Shown: piece by piece, positions 27,193-36,404 of the stretch
Position numbering within the stretch: the stretch's first letter is position 1
Layout of the letters: each line of letters opens with the position of its first letter
NCBI RefSeq assembly: GCF_009936235.1
Contig: NZ_AP022314.1
Coordinates: 2,356,001-2,420,000 of the forward strand
Length of the DNA: 64,000 nucleotides
Origin: Mycobacterium xenopi
GTDB lineage: Bacteria; Actinomycetota; Actinomycetes; Mycobacteriales; Mycobacteriaceae
Reading direction: 5' to 3'
Translations under genes and position numbers: made by a program
Notes under the pieces: generated by a model
Told to the model about the DNA's origin: nothing
Databases searched by the model: none
The model's input: only the letters and a program-made list of their open reading frames with translations

Positions 27193-27735
27193 GCGATGGT
27201 GCGCCAGGCAACCCGCAAAAACACCGCGACCACACTGATGGCGGCGTGCGCGGCCAGCCACGCGCAGGTGTCCTCAAACGCCCAGGTGTGGCGGGCACCG
27301 GGCCGCGCCCACGGCACATGGGCCACCACCACGCCATGCTGCGGGCAGGTCACCCGCGGCGCCGCGGCTTGCAGATAGGCCTTCGTCGTGCCGAGATCCA
27401 GGGTGCGCCACCGCCTGATCCCGTCCCCGCCGTCATAGCCAGGGCAGCGTTTCCGGCACCGCGAGCACCGGCTGGCCTGGTTGGCCTTGGGCCGCACCGC
27501 AAACACCAGCACCTCGCTGCTCACCGGCCGTTTGCCGCGCGAGGTCTCAGTCTCGATCATGACGTCATCAATGACCATGTCCTGGCCACCGAGGACCGTC
27601 GCGAATACCCTAGATTTGCGCAACGCCGTACACCCTCCTTCGTCTTGAACCCTGTAACAGTCCAAAACGTAAGCAGGACACGGCGTTGCGCCCCAAAACC
27701 CCAGGTCACAGACCCACGACTATGGCAGAAGAGCC

Positions 27736-27743
27736 CCGATACG
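27736..27743. repeat. Target-site duplication of the ISL3 element, right copy (CCGATACG)
   Basis: This is the direct repeat of 24898-24905, immediately outside the right inverted repeat of the ISL3 element. Confidence 0.85.
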
Positions 27744-27771
27744 GTAGTCCTAAGCCGAGGGATCGGGCATC

Positions 27772-28353
27772 ATGGACAAAGCTACAATCGCTGACCAGCG
27801 CTACCATCCACCTATGTCGAGTCTGCCTCCTAACCAGACGGGGCCTGCATTGCCCCCGTGGCCTCCCGCAGCGCTGCCTGGGCGCAGCAGGCGCGCAAGG
27901 TGGGGATTAGTCGCGCTTTTTTTGGTAGCCCTCATGGTCGGTGTCGGAATCGGCGCGGGGTTGATTTCGCTTATAGACGCGAGGCCAGCTAACCCGACAT
28001 ACACCAGTCACCAAGTTGCCGACGCCAAATCAAAAGTTTGCGCTGTCTATCAGGAAGTGCATCATGCTGTCGGTGTTAACTCAGCCCGGGACAAGGGCAC
28101 CGACCCCGTCCAACAACTCGCCGTCACAGCTACCATGCGGCAAGCGTTCCTTGCAGGAAGCCTACGTCTCCTAACCACGCTTTCTGATGAGCCTGCGACG
28201 CCGCGCGATCTAGCAGGAGCTGTTCATGATCTCGCTAATGTCTTTCAAGAGGTCACGGTTGGCTATCTGGACGGCAAAACTAATTCTGAGTTAGAACCGA
28301 CGCTCACAGCTGGAGACGATGCCACGTCGAGAATCGAAAGGCTGTGCAAATGA
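27772..28353 (+). CDS. Single-pass membrane protein of the accessory island
   Basis: This is a 193-residue protein. A Pro-rich cytoplasmic N-terminus (to about 45) is followed by one transmembrane helix (about 48-70, LVALFLVALMVGVGIGAGLI). The outer domain of about 120 residues is mostly helical and has Cys near residue 91 and near the C-terminus. ATG 27772 has GAGGGATCGGG upstream; ATG 27814 (MSSLPPNQ) is an alternative. The stop overlaps the next ATG (ATGA). The family is not recognised. The ISL3 element ends 36 bp before this start and may have separated the gene from its promoter. Confidence 0.7.
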   Translation: MDKATIADQRYHPPMSSLPPNQTGPALPPWPPAALPGRSRRARWGLVALFLVALMVGVGIGAGLISLIDARPANPTYTSHQVADAKSKVCAVYQEVHHAVGVNSARDKGTDPVQQLAVTATMRQAFLAGSLRLLTTLSDEPATPRDLAGAVHDLANVFQEVTVGYLDGKTNSELEPTLTAGDDATSRIERLCK

Positions 28354-30679
28354 GCTTTCCACCGGGCGAATGGTCGCCATTGCTTGTGGGTCATGTATGG
28401 CCGACCGACCCCGCGATGGCTCTTCTCAGCGATTGGGAGCCTCATTGGCAGAATATTGAAAGCATGTATCAGGACCATGAAAACCAACTCCAGCAGGCAC
28501 TTATGGGTCCGCTCTCCCAAGAGCTACAGCAGGGGAAAACAGCTGATGACATCCGCGAAGCACATTTTCGCGGTATAGAGCACGACCGACAGGTAGCCGA
28601 AAAGAGCGGCGTGAAAAAAACAGCGTGTGGAAGCGCCCATGACAGCATGCTATGCCTTCGCGACAATCTGACAAATTTGGCGGAGGACGGCAACAAAGAA
28701 ATCAACGATATCAAAAACTCCAAACAGCCTACAGAGGCGAAGGTGGGAGAGATTGCAGCCGTAATAAGCCAGTATCGCGCGCTGGCCAATCTCGCCGCAG
28801 CAAAATATGGCGGAAACTTGCTCGACACAGCGCAATCAGTTTTAGACAGGCAGGGATCTGGGCAATCCTCTCGCGAATTCGCTCAAAGTCAAGGTGTCGA
28901 AGTAGGTGAATTGTTTCGTCAACCTAGTGACGAAAACACTTTGCAGCAGCAAGTCCGCGCCGTGCTCGGCAACTCTGGCTCAACGCCAGGTATTTCGGAA
29001 CCCGGGAACAATCCCGGATCGTCGCCTGGCACGATAGCAGGTATTACCAACGCACCATTAGCGCAAGTCCCAGCATCAAGCGGTCCAATACCTGGCGCAT
29101 CCATGAATGCGCCTGGAGCCGGCGCGGCCCCACCAGCGTCCCCTCCTACGTCGCAATCACAAAGTCCCGTTGCGCCTGGTGCGTCGATGCTTATGCCTGC
29201 AGGCGGCGCGGCCCCACCAGTGCCGCCTCCCACCTCGCAACCACGAGTTTCTGGTGCGCCGGGTGCATCGATGAGTGCTCCCACTGGCGGTGCTGCGCCC
29301 CCAGCGCCCGTACCGCCTGCCACACAGGCGTCGCCGACACCAGCTATACCAACCGCACCACACCTGCCCACCGCGCCTGCGATGCCGACCGGCGGTCTGC
29401 CTGGCGCTCCGTCGCTGCCTAGTTTGGGCGCGCCGTCCTTACCGGGTGGGCTGGCGCCGCCGTTGTCGGGTGTACCGCTCACACCGCCAACGGGCGCAAT
29501 GCAAGGCTTGCAAGGCTTGACGCCTGCAAACCTCATGCAGAGTTTTAATGCCGGCTTGCAATCGGGAGCGCCGATTGCAGCGGCTGGTGATGCGCTGCCA
29601 CCGCCAGCCCCGGCCGCCCCGGAACCACAAGTGCCGCCGACTGCACCCACGACCCCGATGGCGGGTGCAGGCGCACCAGTTCCGGCATTTGCGATGCCAC
29701 CGCCTGTCGAACACCCGCCGGTGCCAGAAGCGCCGTCGCGTCGACGGCCCCGCCGGTAGTTGCCGCACCTGCCGCGTCAGCAGGCCCAACCCCGGTAGCG
29801 CCGGCGGGTCCGCTGCCGGCTTATGGTGCCGACCTGCGACCCCAATCCGCAGCGGCCTTAACACCATCCGCAGCGCCCAGCATGCCGTCGCCGTCAGCAC
29901 CGACTGCGGCGCCGGTGCATCCCACATCCGGGCAAGCCAGCGTCAGTCAGCCCACCATTATGCGGCAATCGCCTCCGCCGACCGCATCGCCACCAGCGTC
30001 CGGCGTCGGGACCCAGGCCGGTGCCGCAACCATGGCCGGTGCGCTTGCTGGCGCAGCATCGAAGGAGGTGACGGCGAAGGCGCGCCTCCAGCGCATCGTC
30101 GATGCCATGGCGCGCCAAGAGCCACGGTTAGCCTGGGCCGTTGGTGAGCGCTCGGATGGTACTACCTTTCTGGTGACCGACCTGGCCAGCGGTTGGATTC
30201 CGCCCGGCATTGACATCCCGGCGGCTGTCACGCTGCTGGAACCCGCGCGTCGCCGCGGTGAGCCGGAAGCCATGTTGGGCGAGGTCAACGTCGTCGCTAC
30301 ATATACTCCCATCCACCAGCTTCCCGAGCCCGACGAGCCAATCCAATTCTCTGTGCGGCCGCGGCGCGCACCCGAAGTCGACGAATTTGGTTGGCAATTG
30401 GCCGAGGCTACCCATTGGCGCGACGGGCTGCCGCGGCTCGCCCACACGCTCGCCAAGGCTGGGTGGCGGGGCACCGGGGTGCTAGACCGCGAAATCGATG
30501 TGCTGCACGATGAATTGGCCAAAGTTGCCGACGAGGTGCTCACCGCATACCCCCACCACGATCCGCATACTGTCGGCAACTGGCAACTGCTGGCCGCGAT
30601 CGACTCCCTGATCGCCCGTAACAGGACTGCGGCCAATTACCACCTCGCGTGGTTCATTTCAATGGAGCAGCGGCGATGA
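28350..30679 (+). pseudogene. Large helical plus Pro/Ala-rich protein (Rv2082-like), broken by a frameshift
   Basis: The first frame (28350-29759, 469 residues) starts MSFPPGEWSP and has a helical region to about 210, then long Pro/Ala/Gly repeats containing PGAS-MXXPXGGAAPP units. It ends early in SRRRPRR. The same type of Pro/Ala-rich coding continues at once in the next frame (APPVVAAPAASAG from about 29747), and a structured C-terminal domain runs to 30679 (LQRIVDAMARQEPRLAWAVGE; EVDEFGWQLAEATHWRDGLPRLA). One base lost near 29735 (CGCCGTCGCG) explains the break. A restored gene would encode about 776 residues, near my recollection of Rv2082 (721). The ATGA overlap at 28350 and the next gene at 30676 both support a single original gene. 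The second half has no ribosome site of its own at ATG 29882. Confidence 0.75.
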
Positions 30680-31251
30680 GTGATGATCTGGCCAATCTGA
30701 TGGCCGCCGCGATCGGCGACGCTCGGCCAGCGATCTCGGCGCGCGCAGAAGTCCCAACTGGCGATTCTCCGGCGGAGCAGGCCTTCACGGGGTTCGTCAT
30801 GATGGTCAATCTGGCTATCGAAAGCGCCGAGTTGGACCTCGAATTGAACTGGAGTTGCCGCCAAAAGATTTATGCCGCCGAGATCTCTCGCCTGGCAGCC
30901 GAGGGCGGCATGGCCAACCCCGCGGTGATCGACAAACTCAACGAGTATCTTGAGCGCGCAGCAATTAGCGACTGCTATCTCGCTGATGTGAAGAAGGTCG
31001 CCGAAAGCGGCTATGAGCGCGTTCTCGAAATCATGGCTAGCCTCCGCGGGGACCTGTGCCAAGTTGGCTCCGAGCCAATGACTTTGCCTCCCGCCAGTAG
31101 CAGCCGAGCTGAGATGCTCTCGCGCATCGCCGGTGCAGTTGACCAGATTAACCGGCAGACCCAGCGCCTCATCGACCTGCACTGCCCAGAAGGTTCCGTC
31201 GACGAGTTCCTAGCCGCCCGAAAGCTCGACACCACGGTGCGGCTCTACTAA
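30676..31251 (+). CDS. Conserved helical protein at the end of the accessory island
   Basis: This is a 191-residue soluble, mainly helical protein, starting MSDDLANLMAAAIGDARP. ATG 30676 overlaps the preceding stop (ATGA), with GGAGCAGCGG upstream. Three Cys are scattered and no motif is recognised. It is the last gene of the island; the MFS gene follows 116 bp later. It probably belongs with the frameshifted upstream gene as one unit. The function is unknown. Confidence 0.7.
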   Translation: MSDDLANLMAAAIGDARPAISARAEVPTGDSPAEQAFTGFVMMVNLAIESAELDLELNWSCRQKIYAAEISRLAAEGGMANPAVIDKLNEYLERAAISDCYLADVKKVAESGYERVLEIMASLRGDLCQVGSEPMTLPPASSSRAEMLSRIAGAVDQINRQTQRLIDLHCPEGSVDEFLAARKLDTTVRLY

Positions 31252-31367
31252 CGCACGGATCAAGCTGTGCGAGCAGTAGAGGTGATCTGCGTTCGGGCGA
31301 CAGCGCGGTGCGCCCGTCACTAGGCGGGCGGCTAACCTTTCGCCGGCTCAACGACAGAAGGACTGCT

Positions 31368-32810
31368 GTGGCTGACGATGATCCCTGCGGCGATGCCCCA
31401 CCGGCATTGCAGCAAGAACCCTCACGGGTCCGGACCGCCGTCCGGTTCGCCTCCGTGGCCGCGCTCGGTGGGCTGATCTTCGGCTACGACGTCTCGGTGA
31501 CCAACGGGGCGGTGGCCGCGCTGCAAGACCAATTCAGGGTCGGCAATACGCTGTTGGGTTTGGCCGCCGGCGCGGGCCTGCTGGGTGCCGCCGGGGGAGC
31601 GATTACCGCCGGGCGCATCGCAGACCGGATGGGTCGGCGGGCGATGATGAAACTGGCGGCGGCGCTGTTTTTGGTCTGCGGGCTGGGCACCGGGCTGGCC
31701 GGCGACATCTGGATGTTCGTCGCATGCCACAGCGTGGGCGGGTTCGGTATCGGTGTCGCGTCGGTGGTGTCGCCGGCCTACATCGCCGAAATCTCGCCAC
31801 CGGGTATCCGCGGCCGGCTCGGCTCACTGCAGCAGCTGGCCATTGTCTGCGGAATCTTCCTTGCCCTGGCCGTCGCGTGGCTGCCGTTTCACATCGCGGG
31901 CGGCTCGCGCGCAGAACTATGGCTGGGGCTAGCCGCGTGGCGCTGGACGTTTCTCGCCGAGACCATCCCGGCGCTGCTCTACGGCGCGTTGGCCTTCACG
32001 ATCCCGGAGTCGCCGCGCTATCTGGTTGCCGCACAACGGGTGTGGGAAGCACGCCAGGTGCTTTCCGAGGTGCTCGACGAGCGACACGTCGACGCCACGG
32101 TGCAGCGCATCCGGGAAACGTTGCGACGGGAGCATCCGCCGTCATGGCGTGACTTGCGCAAGCCAACGGGCGGCTTGTACGGCATCGTGTGGGTGGGACT
32201 GGGGGTGGCGGCCTTCCAGCAGCTGGTCGGGATCACCGTGATCTTCTACTACGGCAGCGTGCTGTGGCAGGCCGTCGGTTTCGGGGAGAACGCCTCGTTC
32301 GGCATCGCTGTCGCCACCGCCTTCGTCAACGTCGTGATCACGCTGATCGCGATGGCGCTGATCGACAAGGTCGGCCGCAAGCCGCTGCTGTTGACCGGAT
32401 CGGCCGGCATGGCATTGATGTTGGCGACGCTGTCGCTTGTCTTCGCCCACGTTCCGATCATCGGCGGCAAGCCGCATCTCAGCGGAACCTCCGGGGTGGT
32501 CGCACTGGTCGCCGCCAACGTGTTCGTGGTCGCGTTCGCTGTCTCGTGGGGGCCCGGGCTTTGGGTGCTGCTCGGCGAAATATTTCCCAACCGCATCCGT
32601 GCAGCGGCGGTGGGATTGGCCAGCGCCTGCCAATGGCTGACCAACTTCGCGGTCGCGTTCACCTTTCCGGGTCTGCGTCACGCCCTCGGATTCGCCTACG
32701 GCTTTTATGCACTGTGCGCAACGCTGTCATTGGTGTTCGTGTGGCGATACGTGCGGGAGACCAAGGGCGTATCCCTGGAAGACATGCACGCCGAGCTGCT
32801 GCGCGAGTGA
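31368..32810 (+). CDS. Sugar-porter family MFS transporter
   Basis: This is a 480-residue, 12-helix protein of the sugar porter family. Signatures are GGLIFGYDVSVTNGAV (helix 1), GRIADRMGRRAMM (loop 2-3), PESPRYL (after helix 6), DKVGRKPLLL (loop 8-9) and VRETKGVSLEDMH (C-terminus, the PETKG equivalent). It should import a monosaccharide or polyol with protons; the substrate is not readable. GTG 31368 has AGAAGGA upstream. It lies just ahead of hisE but is probably a separate unit. SugI (Rv3331) is a likely paralogue type. Confidence 0.88.
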   Translation: MADDDPCGDAPPALQQEPSRVRTAVRFASVAALGGLIFGYDVSVTNGAVAALQDQFRVGNTLLGLAAGAGLLGAAGGAITAGRIADRMGRRAMMKLAAALFLVCGLGTGLAGDIWMFVACHSVGGFGIGVASVVSPAYIAEISPPGIRGRLGSLQQLAIVCGIFLALAVAWLPFHIAGGSRAELWLGLAAWRWTFLAETIPALLYGALAFTIPESPRYLVAAQRVWEARQVLSEVLDERHVDATVQRIRETLRREHPPSWRDLRKPTGGLYGIVWVGLGVAAFQQLVGITVIFYYGSVLWQAVGFGENASFGIAVATAFVNVVITLIAMALIDKVGRKPLLLTGSAGMALMLATLSLVFAHVPIIGGKPHLSGTSGVVALVAANVFVVAFAVSWGPGLWVLLGEIFPNRIRAAAVGLASACQWLTNFAVAFTFPGLRHALGFAYGFYALCATLSLVFVWRYVRETKGVSLEDMHAELLRE

Positions 32811-32868
32811 ACCTGCAAGCCGCGTCGGCGCCGGGCGTCAAAACCGCCGTGACTTTGCTGGCTGGGAC

Positions 32869-33150
32869 GTGAAACAATCGCTGGCCGTGAAGACCTTCGA
32901 GGACTTGTTCGCCGAACTGGGCGAGCGCGCCCGCACCCGGCCCGCCGGCAGCGCCACCGTGGCCGCGTTGGACGGCGGGATTCATGAGCTTGGCAAGAAG
33001 CTCCTCGAGGAAGCCGGTGAAGTGTGGCTGGCTGCCGAACACGAGCCCGACGACGCCCTGGCCGAGGAGATCAGTCAGTTGCTGTATTGGACGCAGGTGC
33101 TGATGATTTCGCGTGGGCTCACGCTCGATGACGTGTATCGGAAGCTGTGA
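32869..33150 (+). CDS. hisE: Phosphoribosyl-ATP pyrophosphatase
   Basis: This is a 93-residue protein that hydrolyses PR-ATP to PR-AMP, the second step of histidine synthesis. It has the all-alpha MazG-like fold with KLLEEAGEVWLAAEHE (metal-binding Glu cluster, about residue 44) and LAEEISQLLYWTQVLM. It matches Rv2122c in length and sequence as recalled. Start GTG 32869 is chosen for that reason; the open frame extends upstream into the MFS gene. The TGA overlaps the hisG ATG by one base. Confidence 0.95.
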   Translation: MKQSLAVKTFEDLFAELGERARTRPAGSATVAALDGGIHELGKKLLEEAGEVWLAAEHEPDDALAEEISQLLYWTQVLMISRGLTLDDVYRKL

Positions 33151-34010
33151 TGCTGCGCGTCGCGGTTCCCAACAAAGGTGCGCTGAGCGAACCGGCCATC
33201 GAGATCTTGTCGGAAGCCGGCTACCGCCGTCGCACCGACCCGAAGGACCTGACCGTTCTCGATCCGGTCAACAACGTCGAGTTCTTTTTCCTGCGGCCCA
33301 AAGACATTGCTGTTTACGTCGGATCCGGCGACTTGGATTTCGGAATCACCGGCCGTGACCTGGTGCGTGAGTCCGACGCGCCGGTGCGCGAACGGTTGGC
33401 GCTTGGTTTCGGGTCCTCCAGCTTCCGCTACGCCGCACCCGCTGGACGTGAGTGGACCACCGCCGATCTGGCTGGCATCCGGATCGCCACCGCTTACCCC
33501 AACCTGGTGCAAAAAGACTTGGCCGCCAAAGGAATTGAGGCAACAGTGATCCGGCTAGACGGTGCCGTGGAGATTTCGGTGCAGCTGGGAGTGGCCGACG
33601 CCATCGCCGACGTGGTGGGCTCCGGCCGCACGTTGGGCCTGCATGATCTGGTGGCCTTTGGTGAACCGCTGTGTGATTCGGAAGCGGTGCTCATCGAACG
33701 AACCGACCACGACCGGCACGACCCCGCCAAGGTTGCCGCCCGCGAGCAGATGGTGGCCCGCATCCAGGGTGTGGTGTTCGGCCAGAAGTATTTGATGCTG
33801 GACTATGACTGCCCGCGCGCGGCGCTCGACCAAGCCACCTCGATCACACCGGGATTGGAGTCACCGACCATCGCGCCGCTGGCCGACCCGGACTGGGTGG
33901 CGGTGCGCGCCTTGGTTCCCCGCAGCGACGTCAACGCGATCATGGACGAGCTTGCCGCGATCGGGGCCAAGGCGATCCTGGCTTCCGACATCCGTTTCTG
34001 CCGATTCTGA
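33150..34010 (+). CDS. hisG: ATP phosphoribosyltransferase, long form
   Basis: This is a 286-residue protein that catalyses the first committed step of histidine synthesis. The N-terminal catalytic region has VPNKGALSEPA, GSGDLDFGITGRDL and IATAYPNLV. The PRPP loop is DVVGSGRTL (about residue 150). The C-terminal regulatory domain (from about 210) ends MDELAAIGAKAILASDIRFCRF and binds histidine for feedback inhibition. It is translationally coupled to hisE. The length equals that of the M. tuberculosis enzyme within two residues. Confidence 0.96.
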   Translation: MLRVAVPNKGALSEPAIEILSEAGYRRRTDPKDLTVLDPVNNVEFFFLRPKDIAVYVGSGDLDFGITGRDLVRESDAPVRERLALGFGSSSFRYAAPAGREWTTADLAGIRIATAYPNLVQKDLAAKGIEATVIRLDGAVEISVQLGVADAIADVVGSGRTLGLHDLVAFGEPLCDSEAVLIERTDHDRHDPAKVAAREQMVARIQGVVFGQKYLMLDYDCPRAALDQATSITPGLESPTIAPLADPDWVAVRALVPRSDVNAIMDELAAIGAKAILASDIRFCRF

Positions 34011-34089
34011 TCACGCCGGGGTTCCGGCGCGGCGGGTGTGTTAGCGTCCGGCTGAGCCGATTATCCGGCTCCGGGGCAGGAGGATCGCC

Positions 34090-34572
34090 GTGACGCACTT
34101 TCTGGTGCTGCTGCTTGCGGTATTGATCGGTGTGGTCGCCGGGTTACGCGCCTTGACAGCTCCGGCTGTTGTTGCCTGGGCGGCCGTGCTCGACTGGATC
34201 AACTTGGCGGGGACATGGGTATCGTGGATCGCCCACCCGGTGACGGTCATCATCTTCACCGTGCTTGCGGTCGGCGAACTCGTCACCGACAAACTGCCAA
34301 TGACGCCGAGTCGCACCGCCGTTGCCTCGTTCATCGCGCGAATCCTGTTGGGGGCCTTCGCCGGCGCGGTTATCGGCACCGCGTGGGGCTACACCTGGGG
34401 TGGGCTCGGCGCGGGCATCGTGGGTGCGGTACTGGGCACCCTGGGCGGTTACACGGCACGGACACGACTGGTCGGCGCCACCGGCGGCCACGACCTGCCG
34501 GTCGCGCTGGTCGAAGATGCGGTCGCAGTCCTCGGCGGGTTCGCGGTCGCGGCGATGACAGGCATTCTCTAG
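34090..34572 (+). CDS. DUF4126 membrane protein (Rv2120c-like)
   Basis: This is a 160-residue protein with four or five hydrophobic helices, including Gly-rich packing segments (GTAWGYTWGGLGAGIVGAVL). GVVAGLRALTAPA near the N-terminus is typical of the family. Start GTG 34090 follows AGGAGG at a good distance. The stop overlaps the convergent RecB-like gene by 4 bp. The function is unknown. Confidence 0.85.
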   Translation: MTHFLVLLLAVLIGVVAGLRALTAPAVVAWAAVLDWINLAGTWVSWIAHPVTVIIFTVLAVGELVTDKLPMTPSRTAVASFIARILLGAFAGAVIGTAWGYTWGGLGAGIVGAVLGTLGGYTARTRLVGATGGHDLPVALVEDAVAVLGGFAVAAMTGIL

Positions 34573-35471
34573 CAGAGCAATTCAGTCATGTCCCCACGTG
34601 AGTTCGCTGGGCCCGCCGGCTCGATCGCCGCGACGGCTGGCCAGCCCGGGTAGGGCGGCGGTGTCCCACCGAACTCTGGGCAGTGCTGCTGATGCGGGCA
34701 CCACTCACACAGCCGCGACGGCCTGGACCGGAAATCCCCAGTCGCACCAGCGGATTGGATAGCTCGCCAGATCGCCATCAACGTCTTCTCGAAGCGCAGC
34801 AGCTCCTCGCGTTCGGGGGAGTAGTCGAGCAGCTCACCGTCTGCCAAGTAGATGAGCCGCAGCCGGGTCGGCAGTACACCCCGCGAGCGCAGCAGCGCCA
34901 CCGCATAGAACTTCATCTGGAACAAGGCCTTGAACTCGGCAAGCGCGCGTGCCGCCGGCGGTGCCTTGCCGGTCTTGTAGTCGACCACCCGCAGCTCGCC
35001 GGTGGGCGCGACGTCGATGCGGTCGATATAGCCGCGCAGCAGCGTGCCATCGGCCAGCTCGACCTCGACGCGCAGTTCGCAGCTTTGCGGGTCGAACCGG
35101 GTCGGATCCTCTAACCGGTAGTAGCCGGACAACAACGCGCGGGCCTCGTCGAGCATCTCGGCCTGCTCGGCGGGGCCCAGCGCGGTCGCCAAAGCGGGTT
35201 GCCCGGCGACCAGCTGCTCCCACGCCGGTGCCACCAGCGCCATGGCGGCGTCGTGGCCGCGCCGCGCCGGCGGCAAGCCGTACAGCTGTTCGAGCGCGGC
35301 GTGGACCACCGATCCGCGCAGCTGCGCCGTCGACGGCGGCTCAGGCAACCGGTCGATCGCCCGGAACCGATACAGCAACGGGCACTGCTTGAAATCCGCT
35401 GCCCGCGACGGTGACAGCGCTGGGCGGGTTCGAGTACCCGGCTCGTCGCGCACCACAGCCTCGCCGCACAT
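34569..35471 (-). CDS. RecB/Cas4-type PD-(D/E)XK nuclease with a probable Fe-S cluster (Rv2119-like)
   Basis: This is a 300-residue protein. The nuclease core is GYIDRIDV followed by VVDYKTGK (Asp and Asp-x-Lys, about residues 150-175), with an upstream His in GSVVHAAL. A Cys in DFKQCPLLYRF and the C-terminal CEWCPHQQHC cluster are placed as in Fe-S nucleases of the AddB/Cas4/RecB type. There is no helicase domain and no CRISPR locus nearby. A DNA-repair role is inferred. The stop overlaps the DUF4126 gene tail to tail; the trmI start is divergent. Confidence 0.88.
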   Translation of the reverse strand: MCGEAVVRDEPGTRTRPALSPSRAADFKQCPLLYRFRAIDRLPEPPSTAQLRGSVVHAALEQLYGLPPARRGHDAAMALVAPAWEQLVAGQPALATALGPAEQAEMLDEARALLSGYYRLEDPTRFDPQSCELRVEVELADGTLLRGYIDRIDVAPTGELRVVDYKTGKAPPAARALAEFKALFQMKFYAVALLRSRGVLPTRLRLIYLADGELLDYSPEREELLRFEKTLMAIWRAIQSAGATGDFRSRPSRLCEWCPHQQHCPEFGGTPPPYPGWPAVAAIEPAGPANSRGDMTELLC

Positions 35472-35545
35472 AGCAGCAGCCTAGAAGCGAGGTGCGACAA
35501 ACCCGCGCACCGATTTCGGCGCGTCTGCTGGCAGGCTAGACAACT

Positions 35546-36379
35546 GTGTCCGCCACCGGCCCATTCGCTGTGGGAGATCGTGTCCAGCTCACCGACACCA
35601 AGGGTCGGCACTACACGATGCTGCTCAGTGCCGGCGCCGAGTTCCACACCCACCGAGGCGCCATCGCGCACGATGCGGTGATCGGTATGCCAGAGGGCAG
35701 CGTGGTGAAATCCAGCAGCGGCGACGAATTCCTCGCCCTGCGCCCGCTGCTGGTCGACTATGTGATGTCGATGCCCCGCGGCGCCCAAGTGGTGTACCCC
35801 AAAGACGCCGCGCAGATCGTGCATGAAGGCGACATTTTTCCCGGGGCCCGGGTGCTGGAAGCCGGCGCCGGCTCCGGCGCGCTGACCTGCTCGCTGCTGC
35901 GGGCGGTCGGGCCGCATGGACAGCTGACCTCCTACGAGGTGCGCGCCGACCACGCCGAGCACGCCCGGCGCAACGTGGAGGCGTTCTTCGGGCGTCGCCC
36001 GGACAACTGGCAGCTGGTCGTCGGCGACGTCGCCGACTGTGACCTGGCCGCCGGCTCCGTCGACCGGGCGGTGCTCGACATGCTGGCGCCGTGGGAGGTG
36101 CTGGACGCCGTGTCGCGGGTGGTGGTCGCCGGCGGTGTGCTGATGGTCTACCTCGCCACCGTCACCCAGCTGTCCAAGACGGTGGAGGCATTACGGCAGC
36201 TGCGGTGCTGGACCGAGCCGCGCGCGTGGGAGACGCTGCAACGGGGCTGGAATGTTGTCGGGCTGGCGGTGCGTCCGGAGCACACCATGCGCGGCCATAC
36301 CGCGTTTCTGGTGTCGGCGCGCCGCCTCGCCCCCGGCACGATCGCGCCGACGGTGTTGCGCCGCAAGCGCACACTGTAG
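35546..36379 (+). CDS. trmI: tRNA (adenine(58)-N1)-methyltransferase
   Basis: This is a 277-residue class I SAM methyltransferase matching Rv2118c closely as recalled. VLEAGAGSGALT is the SAM-binding motif I (about residue 105). LDMLAPWEVLD holds the catalytic Asp region, and ERGW/LQRGWNVVGLAVRP marks the C-terminus of the family. The small N-terminal beta domain starts VGDRVQLTDTKGRHY. It methylates A58 of tRNA as a tetramer. The GTG 35546 start is divergent from the RecB-like gene. Confidence 0.94.
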   Translation: MSATGPFAVGDRVQLTDTKGRHYTMLLSAGAEFHTHRGAIAHDAVIGMPEGSVVKSSSGDEFLALRPLLVDYVMSMPRGAQVVYPKDAAQIVHEGDIFPGARVLEAGAGSGALTCSLLRAVGPHGQLTSYEVRADHAEHARRNVEAFFGRRPDNWQLVVGDVADCDLAAGSVDRAVLDMLAPWEVLDAVSRVVVAGGVLMVYLATVTQLSKTVEALRQLRCWTEPRAWETLQRGWNVVGLAVRPEHTMRGHTAFLVSARRLAPGTIAPTVLRRKRTL

Positions 36380-36401
36380 GCCGGCTGCAGGGTTCGCCGG
36401 C
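36380..36401. terminator. Possible bidirectional terminator hairpin
   Basis: GCCGGC and GCCGGC (self-complementary arms) flank a 10-base loop directly after the trmI stop, in the short gap to the convergent DUF503 gene. There is no T tract. Confidence 0.35.
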
Positions 36402-36404
36402 AGC

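Larger units (their letters stand above)
24936..27623 (-). pseudogene. ISL3-family transposase, split by IS1081-like insertion
   Basis: The N-terminal part (27623 down to about 27185) has the ISL3 zinc finger CSRCRKRCPGYD...CPQHGVVVAHVPWA and stops in WRTIAAI. The C-terminal part (25752 down to 24936) resumes VGRVVADG, then RIGIDEIAYRKGHRYVTCVIDH, VSCDGAEWIHAV and CLDPFHVV, which carry the DDE Asp residues. Excising 1,440 bp (inner IS plus one target copy) joins the parts in frame to exactly 416 codons including the stop. The start is TTG 27623 with GGAGGG 10 bases upstream. The gene is inactive in this arrangement unless the insertion is excised. Confidence 0.88.
24906..27735 (-). mobile_element. 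ISL3-family insertion sequence, interrupted by an IS1081-like element
   Basis: The ends are imperfect inverted repeats. The left begins GGGTCTCCTGACG; the right, read inward, begins GGCTCTTCTGCCA; both continue to CGTGGGT. The 8-bp direct repeats CCGATACG flank it. Removing the inner IS and one copy of its target repeat leaves an element of about 1.39 kb with one transposase gene, a normal size for the family. It lies between the lipoprotein gene and the small membrane-protein gene and does not obviously break another gene. Confidence 0.85.

Noticed and set aside
29882..30679. Independent gene for the second half of the Pro-rich protein
   Set aside because: There is no ribosome site at ATG 29882, and coding character extends upstream of it to the frameshift, so it is treated as part of one broken gene.
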